From Moraxellaceae bacterium (lineage in GTDB: Bacteria; Pseudomonadota; Gammaproteobacteria; Pseudomonadales; Moraxellaceae), in the NCBI GenBank assembly GCA_029237815.1, contig JAQZBP010000006.1:531934-595933 (forward strand): 64,000 nt of DNA, read 5' to 3'. A program made the position numbers and the translations under genes. Under the pieces are notes generated by a model. That model worked only from the letters and a program-made list of their open reading frames with translations. It did not search any database and had not been told where the DNA came from. This document shows positions 26,788 to 35,207 of this stretch, one piece after another; position 1 is the stretch's first letter; every line of letters starts with the position of its first letter.

Positions 26788-29478
26788 ATGCCCGCGCCTC
26801 TCATCCTCGTCGACGGTTCCTCCTATCTCTATCGCGCCTTCCACGCCCTGCCGCCGCTCGCCACGCGCGACGGCCGCCCGACCGGCGCCATCAAGGGCGT
26901 GGTCAACATGCTGCAGAAGCTGATCAAGACCTATTCGCCGACGCACATCGCCGTGGTGTTCGACGCCTCCGGGCCGACCTTTCGCGACGACATCTACTCC
27001 GAGTACAAGGCGCACCGCCCGCCGATGCCGGACGACCTGCGTGGCCAGGTCGAGCCGCTGCATGCGCTGATCCGCGCCATGGGCCTGCCCATGCTCTGCG
27101 AGCCCGGCGTGGAGGCCGACGATGTCATCGGCACGCTGGCGCGACAGGCGTCGCGGGCCGGCGTGCCGGTGCTGATTTCCACTGGCGACAAGGACATCGC
27201 GCAGCTCGTCGACGACAACGTCACGCTGGTCAACACCATGACCGACACCGTACTCGACCACGACGGCGTGGTGGCGAAATTCGGCGTGCCGCCGCAGTGC
27301 ATCATCGATTACCTCGCCCTGGTCGGCGATTCCGTGGACAACATTCCCGGCGTGCCCGGCGTCGGCCCGAAGACGGCGGCGAAATGGCTGCAGGAATTCG
27401 GCTCGCTGGACGCACTATTGGCGAAGGCCGACACGGTCAAAGGCAAGGCCGGCGAAAACCTGCGCGCCTCGCTCGACATCCTCGGCATGGCGCGCGAGCT
27501 GGCCACCATCAAGTGCGACGTGTCGCTGCCGCTGACCTACAACGACCTGCACTTCGGTGTGCCCGACCACGAGGCCCTGCTGCAGCTGACCGAAAGCCTG
27601 GAGTTCCGCACCTGGCACTACGAACTCGCGGCGCAGGACAACAGTGTGGAGGCCGCCGCGCCCGCCCCGGCCGTGGAGGTGCACTACCACACCGTTTTTT
27701 CCGAAGACGATTTCGAGGTACTGCTGCAGCGCCTGGAAAACGCGACGGTGTTCTGCGTGGACACGGAAACCGACAGCCTGAACTACATGCAGGCGCGCAT
27801 CGTCGGCGTCTCGTTCGCATTCGCCGCGCACGAAGCCTGGTACATCCCGCTTGCGCACGACTATCTCGGCGCGCCCGACCAGCTCGACCGCGACACCGTG
27901 CTCGCGCGCCTGAAGGCCGTGCTGGAGAACCCGGCCATCGGCAAGATCGGCCAGCACCTCAAGTACGACATCCATGTGTTCGCCAACCATGGCATCCACC
28001 TTCAGGGCTTCGCCTTCGACACGATGCTGGCGTCCTACGTGCTGGATGCAACGGGAACGCGCCACAACATGGACGACATCGCAGCCCTTTATCTCGGTGT
28101 GAAGACCACGACTTTCGAAGAAGTGGCCGGCAAGGGGGCGAAGCAGCTCACCTTCAACCAGGTCGAGGTGGAAAGGGCGGCGCACTATGCGGCGGAAGAT
28201 GCCGACATCACGCAGCGCCTGCACGACTTCTTCGCGCCGCGCCTGGCGAGCGAGCCCAGGCTGGAGTCCATCTTCCGCGACATGGAGATGCCGCTCGCGC
28301 CAATCCTGCAGAAGATGGAGCGCGCCGGCGCGCTTATCGATTGCGGCATGCTCGCCGCGCAAAGCCGCGATCTCGGCGAGCGTATCCTGGCGCTGGAGCG
28401 TCAGGCCTACGAGCTTGCCGGGCAGGAATTCAACCTGGGTTCACCGAAGCAGCTTGGCCAGATCCTCTACGAGAAGCTCGGCATTCCAGCGCCGAAGAAG
28501 ACGGCTTCCGGGCAATACTCCACGGCGGAAGACGTGCTGGAGCAGCTCGATCATCCGCTGCCGCGTCTGCTGCTGGAGCACCGCTCGCTGTCCAAGCTGA
28601 AGTCCACCTACACCGACAAGTTGCCCGAGCTTGTGAACCCGGCGACGCGGCGCGTGCACACGAGCTATCACCAGGCGGTGGCGGCGACGGGGCGCCTGTC
28701 GTCGAGCGATCCCAATTTGCAGAACATTCCGATTCGCACGGAAGCAGGGCGACGCATCCGCCAGGCCTTTGTCGCGGCGCCGGGTTACCGCCTGGTCGCA
28801 GCGGACTATTCGCAGATCGAGCTGCGCATCATGGCGCACCTTTCCGGCGACGAAGGCCTGCTCAACGCCTTTCGGCATGGCGAGGATGTGCATCGCGCTA
28901 CGGCAGCGGAAGTATTCGGCGTGTCCATCGACGAGGTGAGCGCCGATCAGCGGCGCAATGCCAAGGCGATCAACTTCGGACTCATCTACGGCATGTCGGC
29001 CTTCGGGCTGGCGAAGCAGCTCGGCATCGGGCGCGGCGAGGCGCAGGGCTATGTCGAGATGTATTTCGCCCGCTATCCCGGCGTGAAGCGCTACATGGAA
29101 AGCACGCGCCAGCAAGCGGCGCAGAACGGTTATGTCGAGACGCTGTTCGGCCGCCGTCTCACGGTGCGCGACATCAACAGCAAAAATCCGGCGCTGCGCC
29201 AGGCGGCGGAGCGCGCGGCCATCAACGCGCCGATGCAGGGCACGGCGGCCGACATCATCAAGCGCGCCATGATCGGCGTGGATGCGGCCCTCGCCGGCCA
29301 GGCGGATACGGCCCGCCTCATCCTGCAGGTACACGACGAACTCGTGCTCGAAGTGCGCGAGGACGCCGTGGCGGCAATCAGTGAGCTGCTGCGGGAGAAG
29401 ATGTGCGTGGCGGCGTCGCTCTCCGTGCCCTTGCTGGTGGAGGTCGGCGTCGGCAGCAACTGGGACGAGGCGCACTGA
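26788..29478 (+). CDS. polA: DNA polymerase I
   Basis: 896 aa from the ATG at 26788 (MPAPLILVDGSSYLYRAFHAL). Three domains: 5'-3' exonuclease (about 1-290; EPGVEADDVIGTLA, STGDKDIAQLV), 3'-5' exonuclease (about 310-500) with intact DTETDSL (Exo I) and YAAEDADIT (Exo III), so proofreading is probably active, and polymerase (about 520-896) with RLVAADYSQIELRIMAHLS (motif A), NAKAINFGLIYGMSAFGLA (O helix) and LQVHDELVLEV (motif C). Functions in repair and Okazaki-fragment processing. Convergent with engB across a terminator. Confidence 0.97.
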   Translation: MPAPLILVDGSSYLYRAFHALPPLATRDGRPTGAIKGVVNMLQKLIKTYSPTHIAVVFDASGPTFRDDIYSEYKAHRPPMPDDLRGQVEPLHALIRAMGLPMLCEPGVEADDVIGTLARQASRAGVPVLISTGDKDIAQLVDDNVTLVNTMTDTVLDHDGVVAKFGVPPQCIIDYLALVGDSVDNIPGVPGVGPKTAAKWLQEFGSLDALLAKADTVKGKAGENLRASLDILGMARELATIKCDVSLPLTYNDLHFGVPDHEALLQLTESLEFRTWHYELAAQDNSVEAAAPAPAVEVHYHTVFSEDDFEVLLQRLENATVFCVDTETDSLNYMQARIVGVSFAFAAHEAWYIPLAHDYLGAPDQLDRDTVLARLKAVLENPAIGKIGQHLKYDIHVFANHGIHLQGFAFDTMLASYVLDATGTRHNMDDIAALYLGVKTTTFEEVAGKGAKQLTFNQVEVERAAHYAAEDADITQRLHDFFAPRLASEPRLESIFRDMEMPLAPILQKMERAGALIDCGMLAAQSRDLGERILALERQAYELAGQEFNLGSPKQLGQILYEKLGIPAPKKTASGQYSTAEDVLEQLDHPLPRLLLEHRSLSKLKSTYTDKLPELVNPATRRVHTSYHQAVAATGRLSSSDPNLQNIPIRTEAGRRIRQAFVAAPGYRLVAADYSQIELRIMAHLSGDEGLLNAFRHGEDVHRATAAEVFGVSIDEVSADQRRNAKAINFGLIYGMSAFGLAKQLGIGRGEAQGYVEMYFARYPGVKRYMESTRQQAAQNGYVETLFGRRLTVRDINSKNPALRQAAERAAINAPMQGTAADIIKRAMIGVDAALAGQADTARLILQVHDELVLEVREDAVAAISELLREKMCVAASLSVPLLVEVGVGSNWDEAH

Positions 29479-29504
29479 GCCCGTGCAACGCGGAAGCTGC
29501 AATG

Positions 29505-29530
29505 AAAACGCCCGCAAGATGCGGGCGTTT
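29505..29530. terminator. Terminator between polA and engB
   Basis: AAACGCCCGC-AAGA-TGCGGGCGTTT hairpin between the convergent polA and engB genes; the T tract is short. Confidence 0.7.
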
Positions 29531-29542
29531 CAACAAGGCGTC

Positions 29543-30205
29543 TCACACCTCGCGGGCATGCGCCTCGACAGTGAGCGCGGGCGGCGGCGGATACTCCAGC
29601 CACTCGCCCAGCTTGTCTCCCAAGGTTTCGAGGCCGTCCATCTTCAGTGCCGAGAAGAGCTGCGCGCTGCTGTCGAAGCCCAGCTCACTGAGCTCCTTCT
29701 TGACTGCCTGCAGGACGTTCAGCGCCGGACCCCGGTTGAGCTTGTCCGCTTTGGTCAGCACGCAATGCACGGGGAGTTGCCGGGAGCCGGCCCAGGTCAG
29801 CATGCTGCGGTCGAACTCGGTCAGCGGGTGCCGGATGTCCATGAGGAGCACGAGGCCGCGCAGGCTGAAGCGGCCCTGCAGGTAGCTGCCCAGGTGTCGT
29901 TGCCATTCTTCCTTCATGACGTGGGACACCTTGGCGTAACCGTAGCCGGGCAGGTCCACCAGCCGGCGCTCGGCATCCAGCGCAAAGAAGTTGATGAGCT
30001 GGGTGCGACCCGGCGTCTTGGAGGCCCGGGCCAGTTGTCGTTGTCGGGCCAGGGCGTTGATGCAGCTCGACTTGCCGGCGTTGGAGCGGCCGGCAAAGGC
30101 AACCTCCCGGCCGATGTCGGGCGGACAAAGGGCCAGGGTCGGGGCGCTGATCTGGAACTGGGCGCGGGCCGTGAGGGAGAGAACCGGATGTGGAGGCAGG
30201 GACAT
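29543..30205 (-). CDS. engB: Ribosome-biogenesis GTPase EngB (YihA/YsxC)
   Basis: 220 aa from the ATG at 30205 (a GTG two codons upstream at 30211 is the alternative). GTPase motifs: G1 [16 protein letters not shown] (about 37-52), switch [15 protein letters not shown]3 [13 protein letters not shown]4 [11 protein letters not shown] and G5 [12 protein letters not shown]. It helps mature the 50S subunit. Convergent with polA and divergent from the cytochrome c5 gene; the engB/cytochrome c4 neighbourhood is common in gammaproteobacteria. Confidence 0.95.
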   Translation of the reverse strand: MSLPPHPVLSLTARAQFQISAPTLALCPPDIGREVAFAGRSNAGKSSCINALARQRQLARASKTPGRTQLINFFALDAERRLVDLPGYGYAKVSHVMKEEWQRHLGSYLQGRFSLRGLVLLMDIRHPLTEFDRSMLTWAGSRQLPVHCVLTKADKLNRGPALNVLQAVKKELSELGFDSSAQLFSALKMDGLETLGDKLGEWLEYPPPPALTVEAHAREV

Positions 30206-30248
30206 GGGCACGGCAGGCTGTTGAAAAACAACAGCATCTTAAGGGGTA

Positions 30249-30275
30249 TTGCCGCCGTTTTCACTGGTATATAAT
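30249..30275 (+). promoter_or_regulatory. Possible sigma-70 promoter for the cytochrome genes
   Basis: A perfect TATAAT at 30270-30275, preceded by an extended -10 TGG, with TTGCCG at 30249-30254 as a candidate -35 (15-base spacer, shorter than ideal). It stands out in GC-rich sequence upstream of cytochrome c5. Confidence 0.45.
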
Positions 30276-30365
30276 CCGCCGGCTTTGCGGTGTTAGCTCT
30301 TCCGAGCGCGCGGCAATCCCGAATTCCAGCCTATTTTTCGTTCCCCACGAGCGCCGGAGACAGCC

Positions 30366-30662
30366 ATGAAGAAGGTACTTTTTGCTGCCGTTGTTGCAGG
30401 TCTTTTTATCGGTGTGTCCACGGCGCAGGCCGCGAGCATCCAGGACAAGTACAACAAGTCCTGTGCCGCCTGCCACGCGTCCGGCGCTGCCGGCGCCCCC
30501 AAGAAGGGTGACAAGGCTGCCTGGGCTCCCCGCCTGAAGAAGGGCGAGGCGGCCCTCGTGAACAGCGTGAAGAACGGCTTCAAGGCCATGCCGGCCAAGG
30601 GCCTGTGCATGGACTGCACGGATGCCGACTACAAGGCCCTGATCAAGATCTTGTCCAACTGA
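30366..30662 (+). CDS. Cytochrome c5 (monohaem)
   Basis: 98 aa. Signal peptide MKKVLFAAVVAGLFIGVSTAQA, then a mature domain of about 75 residues with one haem motif CAACH (NKSCAACHASGAAGAPKKGD). A MPAKGLCMDCTDADYKALI segment supplies the axial Met region and the extra Cys pair typical of the c5 family. A small periplasmic electron carrier, probably donating to a terminal oxidase. Followed 31 bases later by cytochrome c4 in the same direction. Confidence 0.92.
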   Translation: MKKVLFAAVVAGLFIGVSTAQAASIQDKYNKSCAACHASGAAGAPKKGDKAAWAPRLKKGEAALVNSVKNGFKAMPAKGLCMDCTDADYKALIKILSN

Positions 30663-30693
30663 CACCACCGCGACACCCGAGACGGAATCAACC

Positions 30694-31356
30694 ATGAAGA
30701 AGCTGTTTGCTGTTGCCGCTCTTTCCCTGGGCCTGGCCTCCCTGGCCCAGGCCGCTCCCATGCCCAAGGGTGATGCCGCTGCCGGTCAGGGCAAGGCCGC
30801 CGCCTGTGGCGCCTGCCATGGTGCTGACGGCAACAGCATGGCCCCGACGTTTCCCCGCCTGGCCGGCCAGAATGCCCGGTACACCTTCAAGCAGCTGCAG
30901 GACTTCAAGGCCGGCCGCCGCATGAACCCGACCATGCAGGGCATGGCTGCGCCCCTGTCCGAACAGGACATGGCCGACCTTGCTGCCTTTTATGCCGACC
31001 AGAAGTCCGGCGCCGGCATGGCCAAGGCCGAGCTGGCCAAGAAGGGCGAGAAGATCTACCGCGGCGGCAACAGCGACACCGGCTTGGCCGCGTGTGCCGG
31101 CTGCCACAACCCGGCGGGCAAGGGCAATGCCCCGGCCGGCTTCCCGCGCGTGGGCGGCCAGCATGCCGACTACATCAAGGCCCAGCTCCAGGCCTTCCGT
31201 GCCGCCGGCCGCAATGACACCGTGGCCGATCCTGCCCAGAAGCGCGTGAACGACGCGGCCAAGGCAGGCGAGCTCGGCCCCATGCAGATGGTGGCGGCCA
31301 AGCTGAGCGACGAAGAGATCGAAGCCGTTTCCAGCTTCATCTCCGGCCTGCACTGA
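30694..31356 (+). CDS. Dihaem cytochrome c4
   Basis: 220 aa. Signal peptide MKKLFAVAALSLGLASLAQA. Two haem-binding motifs, CGACH (about 42-46) and CAGCH (about 135-139), in tandem cytochrome c domains with the repeated FPRLAGQNARYTFKQLQDF / FPRVGGQHADYIKAQLQAF segments and Met ligands in GRRMNPTMQGMA-type sequence. A periplasmic two-domain electron carrier. Same unit as cytochrome c5, closed by the terminator at 31401. Confidence 0.94.
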   Translation: MKKLFAVAALSLGLASLAQAAPMPKGDAAAGQGKAAACGACHGADGNSMAPTFPRLAGQNARYTFKQLQDFKAGRRMNPTMQGMAAPLSEQDMADLAAFYADQKSGAGMAKAELAKKGEKIYRGGNSDTGLAACAGCHNPAGKGNAPAGFPRVGGQHADYIKAQLQAFRAAGRNDTVADPAQKRVNDAAKAGELGPMQMVAAKLSDEEIEAVSSFISGLH

Positions 31357-31400
31357 GCGCCCCGCCCGGCGAGGCCTCAGCGCAAGCGCGTAACCGAGAC

Positions 31401-31434
31401 ATGAAAAAGGCGGCCAATGGCCGCCTTTTTCATG
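31401..31434 (+). terminator. Intrinsic terminator after cytochrome c4
   Basis: ATGAAAAAGGCGGCC-AAT-GGCCGCCTTTTTCAT: strong GC stem with an A tract and a T tract, 45 bases past the cytochrome c4 stop. Confidence 0.88.
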
Positions 31435-31554
31435 TCAACCTTTCCCGCTACTCTCCGTTACCCTGACCGTAAACAGGAACTTCACGCCCGCCGACTTTCG
31501 GGCTGTGTCGGCCTTGGATATTCTCAGACCATCACGAATTCCGCCGGAGTCTTC

Positions 31555-32160
31555 ATGTTCAAGCGTCTTGTCGCCGCCCTGCTGCTCAGCCTTACCGCCG
31601 TGGCCGCCCATGCCGAAACCAACTACAGCGTCATTTCCAAACCCGGCCGCGTCGAAAAGCCGGGCCTGATCGAAGTGCGCGAGTTCTTCTGGTACGGCTG
31701 CCCGCACTGCTACAACCTCGAACCGCATCTGAATGGCTGGCTCAAGACCAAGCCGGCAGACGTCAATTTCATTCGTACGCCGGCCGCGCTCAATCCGGTC
31801 TGGGAAGCCAATGCCCGTGGTTACTACACTGCGGAGATCATGGGCCTGGTCGAGAAGACCCACGAGCCGCTGTTCAAGGCTGTCCAGACCGGCCGCAAGC
31901 GCCTGTTCGACCAGGCGTCGCTGACCCAGTTCTACAGCAGCTTTGGCGTCAACGCGGCGACATTCGCCAGCACCTATAACTCCTTTGCCGTCTCGGGCAA
32001 GGTCGGCCAGAGCAAGGCGCTGGCGCAGCAGTACGGCATCGATGGCGTGCCGGCGGTGATCGTCAACGGCAAATACCTGGTGAAGGGCGAGGGCCCGCAG
32101 GTGATCGCCACCATCAACGAGCTGATTGCGAAGGAACGCGCAGCCAACAAGAAGAAGTAA
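31555..32160 (+). CDS. dsbA: Thiol:disulfide interchange protein DsbA
   Basis: 201 aa from the ATG at 31555. Signal peptide MFKRLVAALLLSLTAVAAHA. Thioredoxin fold with the catalytic CPHC motif in EFFWYGCPHCYNLEPHL (about residues 44-60) and the cis-Pro segment IDGVPAVIVNGKYLV (about 160-174). It introduces disulfide bonds into periplasmic proteins. Located just after the cytochrome c5/c4 pair, as in many pseudomonads. Confidence 0.94.
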   Translation: MFKRLVAALLLSLTAVAAHAETNYSVISKPGRVEKPGLIEVREFFWYGCPHCYNLEPHLNGWLKTKPADVNFIRTPAALNPVWEANARGYYTAEIMGLVEKTHEPLFKAVQTGRKRLFDQASLTQFYSSFGVNAATFASTYNSFAVSGKVGQSKALAQQYGIDGVPAVIVNGKYLVKGEGPQVIATINELIAKERAANKKK

Positions 32161-32257
32161 TCCTGGCGGCACCCCGCGGCGCAGGGACGCGTGCGCCGCG
32201 GGGCCGTCGCAGGATTGTTGAGGCTTGGGCCGCGACCGGGCCCGGCCGGGGATCGCC

Positions 32258-33091
32258 ATGCTGACCCGCCTCCTGCCCGCCCGCCCGCAAAAGGTGGGGC
32301 CGCCTACGGCGGAGGGAGCCTCCCTCTGGCCCGCGCAACGACTGCGCCTGCTGAGCTTCAACATGCAGGCCGGCATGGGCATCCATGCACCGCATCACTA
32401 TCTCACCCGTGGCCACCGCCATGTGCTCCCGCATCCGCGCCGGCATGAGCATCTGGAGCGCATTGCCCATCTCATCAGGGGCTACGACATCGTCGGGCTG
32501 CAGGAAGTCGACGGCGGCAGCCTGCGCAGTGGCTACGTGCACCAGCTGGCGCATCTGGCCGAGCGCGGGGACTTTGCGTGGTGGTTCCAGCAACTCAATC
32601 GCGACCTCGGGCACCTTGGTCAGTTCAGCAACGGCCTGCTGAGCCGCCAAGCGCCGTTCGAGGCGAAGGCTTACGCGCTGCCGGGTCTCAAAGGGCGTGG
32701 CGTCATCCTCAGCCGCTTCGGGACGCCCGGGCATGAATTGCTCGTGCTCAACGTGCATCTCGCGCTCAGCGTGCAGACGCGGCTGCAGCAGTTCGCCTTC
32801 ATTGCCGAGCTCATCGACAGGGCGCCGCATGTCGTCATCATGGGCGACCTGAACTGCTCGACCGCGGAGTGGATGCGCTCGGCGATCGGGCAGCGCAGCT
32901 GGTGCCGGCTCAGCGAGGCCATGCATACCTATCCGAGCTGGAAGCCGGCCCGGCAGATCGACCACATCCTGGTGAGCGAAGGCCTGACCGTGCACCATGC
33001 GGCGGCGGTCGATGCGGTGCTCTCCGATCATCGCCCCCTCGAAGTCGAGCTGGAGCTGCCCCCGGGGCTCTATACTGCGAACGCCACCTGA
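32258..33091 (+). CDS. Endonuclease/exonuclease/phosphatase-family protein
   Basis: 277 aa from the ATG at 32258 (the frame also opens at a TTG at 32225). The EEP fold is recognisable: RLRLLSFNMQAGMG, YDIVGLQEVDGGS (catalytic Glu), LLVLNVHLAL, VVIMGDLNCSTAEW (catalytic D-x-N) and QIDHILVSEGL then LSDHRPLEVEL (catalytic D-H). All catalytic residues are present. Substrate could be DNA, phosphoinositide-like lipid or sphingomyelin; no signal peptide is evident. Lies between dsbA and rmuC in the same direction, an arrangement also seen in pseudomonads. Confidence 0.88.
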   Translation: MLTRLLPARPQKVGPPTAEGASLWPAQRLRLLSFNMQAGMGIHAPHHYLTRGHRHVLPHPRRHEHLERIAHLIRGYDIVGLQEVDGGSLRSGYVHQLAHLAERGDFAWWFQQLNRDLGHLGQFSNGLLSRQAPFEAKAYALPGLKGRGVILSRFGTPGHELLVLNVHLALSVQTRLQQFAFIAELIDRAPHVVIMGDLNCSTAEWMRSAIGQRSWCRLSEAMHTYPSWKPARQIDHILVSEGLTVHHAAAVDAVLSDHRPLEVELELPPGLYTANAT

Positions 33092-33103
33092 CCCGAGCCC
33101 TTC

Positions 33104-34534
33104 ATGATGCTGTCTTTCGCCCTCGCCCTGTTGCTGGCGCTGCTCGCCTTTGTTGCCGGCGCTGTCCTGGTATTTTTCCTGCGTGCCACGCCGCAACGCC
33201 TGCTCGAGGCCGAGAACGAACGCCTGCGCGCCACCGTGCAGGAACACGCCGTGGCGCAGGTGCGCCAGGAGGAACGCCTGCTCGCGGCGGCTGAACAGGA
33301 AAAAAATGCCGCGGTCCTGCGTACCCGGCTCGAGGACGAGTTGCGGGAGCTGACGCAGGCCGTGCACGAGCGTGACCGGCGCTTAGTCGACGTCGACGCG
33401 CGCCTGCGTGCCGAACGCGAGCAACTCGCGGCGCAGCAGCAGTTCATCAAGCAGCAGGAACAGTCGCTGAAGCTGCAGTTCGAGCAGATGGCCAACCGCA
33501 TCTTCGAGGAGAAATCGCAGAAGTTCAGCGAGCAGAACAAGACCGGCCTCGATACCCTGCTCTCTCCCCTGCGCGAGCAGCTCAAGGAATTCCGCGAGAA
33601 GGTGGAGTCGACCTATCACGCCGAGGCGCGTGAACGCTTCGCGCTGAAGGAAGAGATCGTCAAGCTCGAGGGCCTCAACCGACAGATCTCCGACGATGCC
33701 GGCAACCTGGCCCGGGCGCTGAAGGGCGACAAGAAGATGCAGGGCAACTGGGGCGAGGTCATCCTGATGCGTGTGCTGGAGGAGTCCGGCCTGCGCAAGG
33801 ACCACGAGTACATCACCCAGTTCGCGGTGAAGAACGACGAGGGGCAGCGCCGCATTCCCGACGCCATCGTGCGCCTGCCGGAAGGCCGCGACATCGTCAT
33901 CGACTCCAAGGTCTCCCTGAACGACTACGTGCTCTACTGCGCCGCCGAGGAGCCGGCCGAGCGCGAGCGCCTGCTCAAGCTGCACACGCAGGCGGTACGC
34001 AACCATATCCGCGGCCTGAGCGAGAAGCGCTACGAGGACCTGCCGGAGCTGCGCACGCTGGACTTCGTGTTCCTGTTCATGCCGGTGGAAGGCGCCTTCA
34101 TGCTGGCGGTGGAGGAGGATCCCGCGCTGTTCCGCGAAGCCTTCGACCGCAAGATCATCATCGTCAGCCCCACCACCCTGCTGGCCACGCTGCGCACGGT
34201 GGAGAGCATCTGGCGCTACGAGCGCCAGAACGTGAATGCCGAGAAGATCGCGAAGGAGGCCGGCCTCCTGCATGACAAGTTCGTGGTGCTGCTCGACCAT
34301 CTCGGTGACCTCGGCCGCGCACTCGACCGCAGCCAGGACAGCTACAAGCGCACGCTGGCCAGTCTGAACGGCCACGGCGGCCTGGTCGGCAAGGTCGACA
34401 ACCTGCGCAAGCTGGGCGCCAAAACCAAAAAGACACTGTCGGCCGCGGCGCCGGCTGAGACGCTCGACAGCCTGGAATTGCCCGCGCAGCTCCAGGCCAT
34501 CGTGGACGAGACCGATCCGGAGAACGCGGAATGA
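33104..34534 (+). CDS. rmuC: DNA recombination protein RmuC
   Basis: 476 aa. An N-terminal membrane anchor (MMLSFALALLLALLAFVAGA and following residues to about 28) precedes a long coiled coil to about 170. The conserved RmuC domain then has KMQGNWGEVILMRVLEESGL, DAIVRLPEGRDIVIDSKVSL, FLFMPVEGAF and SPTTLLATLRTVESIWRYE. RmuC limits inversions at short inverted repeats in E. coli, with a nuclease-like domain. Its stop overlaps the next ATG by four bases. Confidence 0.93.
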   Translation: MMLSFALALLLALLAFVAGAVLVFFLRATPQRLLEAENERLRATVQEHAVAQVRQEERLLAAAEQEKNAAVLRTRLEDELRELTQAVHERDRRLVDVDARLRAEREQLAAQQQFIKQQEQSLKLQFEQMANRIFEEKSQKFSEQNKTGLDTLLSPLREQLKEFREKVESTYHAEARERFALKEEIVKLEGLNRQISDDAGNLARALKGDKKMQGNWGEVILMRVLEESGLRKDHEYITQFAVKNDEGQRRIPDAIVRLPEGRDIVIDSKVSLNDYVLYCAAEEPAERERLLKLHTQAVRNHIRGLSEKRYEDLPELRTLDFVFLFMPVEGAFMLAVEEDPALFREAFDRKIIIVSPTTLLATLRTVESIWRYERQNVNAEKIAKEAGLLHDKFVVLLDHLGDLGRALDRSQDSYKRTLASLNGHGGLVGKVDNLRKLGAKTKKTLSAAAPAETLDSLELPAQLQAIVDETDPENAE

Positions 34535-35136
34535 AACTGATTGCCTCCACCACCAGCCCCTTCGCGCGCAAGGTGCGCATCGTGCTGGCCGAAAAAAACA
34601 TTCCCTGCGAGTTCATCGTCGACATTCCCTGGAATGCCGATACCGACGTGCCCAAGTTCAATCCGCTCGGCAAGGTGCCGGTGCTCGTGCGCGACGGCGG
34701 CGACACGGTCTATGACTCGCGCGTGATCGTGGAATACCTGGAGCAGCTCAAGCCATGGCCCATGATGGTGCCGGCAGAGGCGGAGGCGCTGCTCGCGGTG
34801 AAGAAGTGGGAGGCGCTGGCGGATGGCGTGAGCGACGCGGCGGCGGCGATCTTCATCGAACGCAAGCGCCCCGCGGCGCAGCAGAGCCAGGACTGGATCG
34901 CGCGCCAGATGGGCAAGATCGAGAACGGCCTCGCCGCGATGAACACCACGGTGGAGGGCCCCTTCTGCATGGGCGGCACCTTCACGCTGGCGGACATCGC
35001 CGTCGGCAGTACGCTGGGCTATCTCGACCTGCGCTTTGCCGAGATCAGCTGGCGTAGCCGCTTTCCCGCGCTGGCGGCGCTGGCGGAGCGGCTCTCGACA
35101 CGGCCAAGTTTCGTGGAAACGCTCCCGGCGGGGTAA
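34531..35136 (+). CDS. Glutathione S-transferase, YibF-like
   Basis: 201 aa. Thioredoxin-like N-terminal domain MKLIASTTSPFARKVRIVLA with SPFARKVR (catalytic Ser/Cys region), NPLGKVPVLVRDGGDTVYDS (cis-Pro and glutathione-binding SR) and EYLEQL, then an all-helical C-terminal domain with FTLADIAVGSTLGYLDLR (N-capping box). Predicted cytoplasmic GST of the YibF type; substrate unknown. ATGA overlap with rmuC shows translational coupling. Followed by a terminator. Confidence 0.88.
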   Translation: MKLIASTTSPFARKVRIVLAEKNIPCEFIVDIPWNADTDVPKFNPLGKVPVLVRDGGDTVYDSRVIVEYLEQLKPWPMMVPAEAEALLAVKKWEALADGVSDAAAAIFIERKRPAAQQSQDWIARQMGKIENGLAAMNTTVEGPFCMGGTFTLADIAVGSTLGYLDLRFAEISWRSRFPALAALAERLSTRPSFVETLPAG

Positions 35137-35151
35137 GTGCCGAACGAGTGG

Positions 35152-35189
35152 AAAAAAGGCCTGTCGCGCATGCGTACAGGCCTTTTTTA
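35152..35189. terminator. Bidirectional terminator
   Basis: AAAAAAGGCCTGT / ACAGGCCTTTTTT hairpin between the convergent GST and GT41 genes, usable from both sides. Confidence 0.88.
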
Positions 35190-35207
35190 TGGCGCGCTGG
35201 ACAAAGG

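Noticed and set aside
27297..29384. 695-codon frame within polA
   Set aside because: Out-of-frame Arg/Ala-rich shadow of the polymerase gene.
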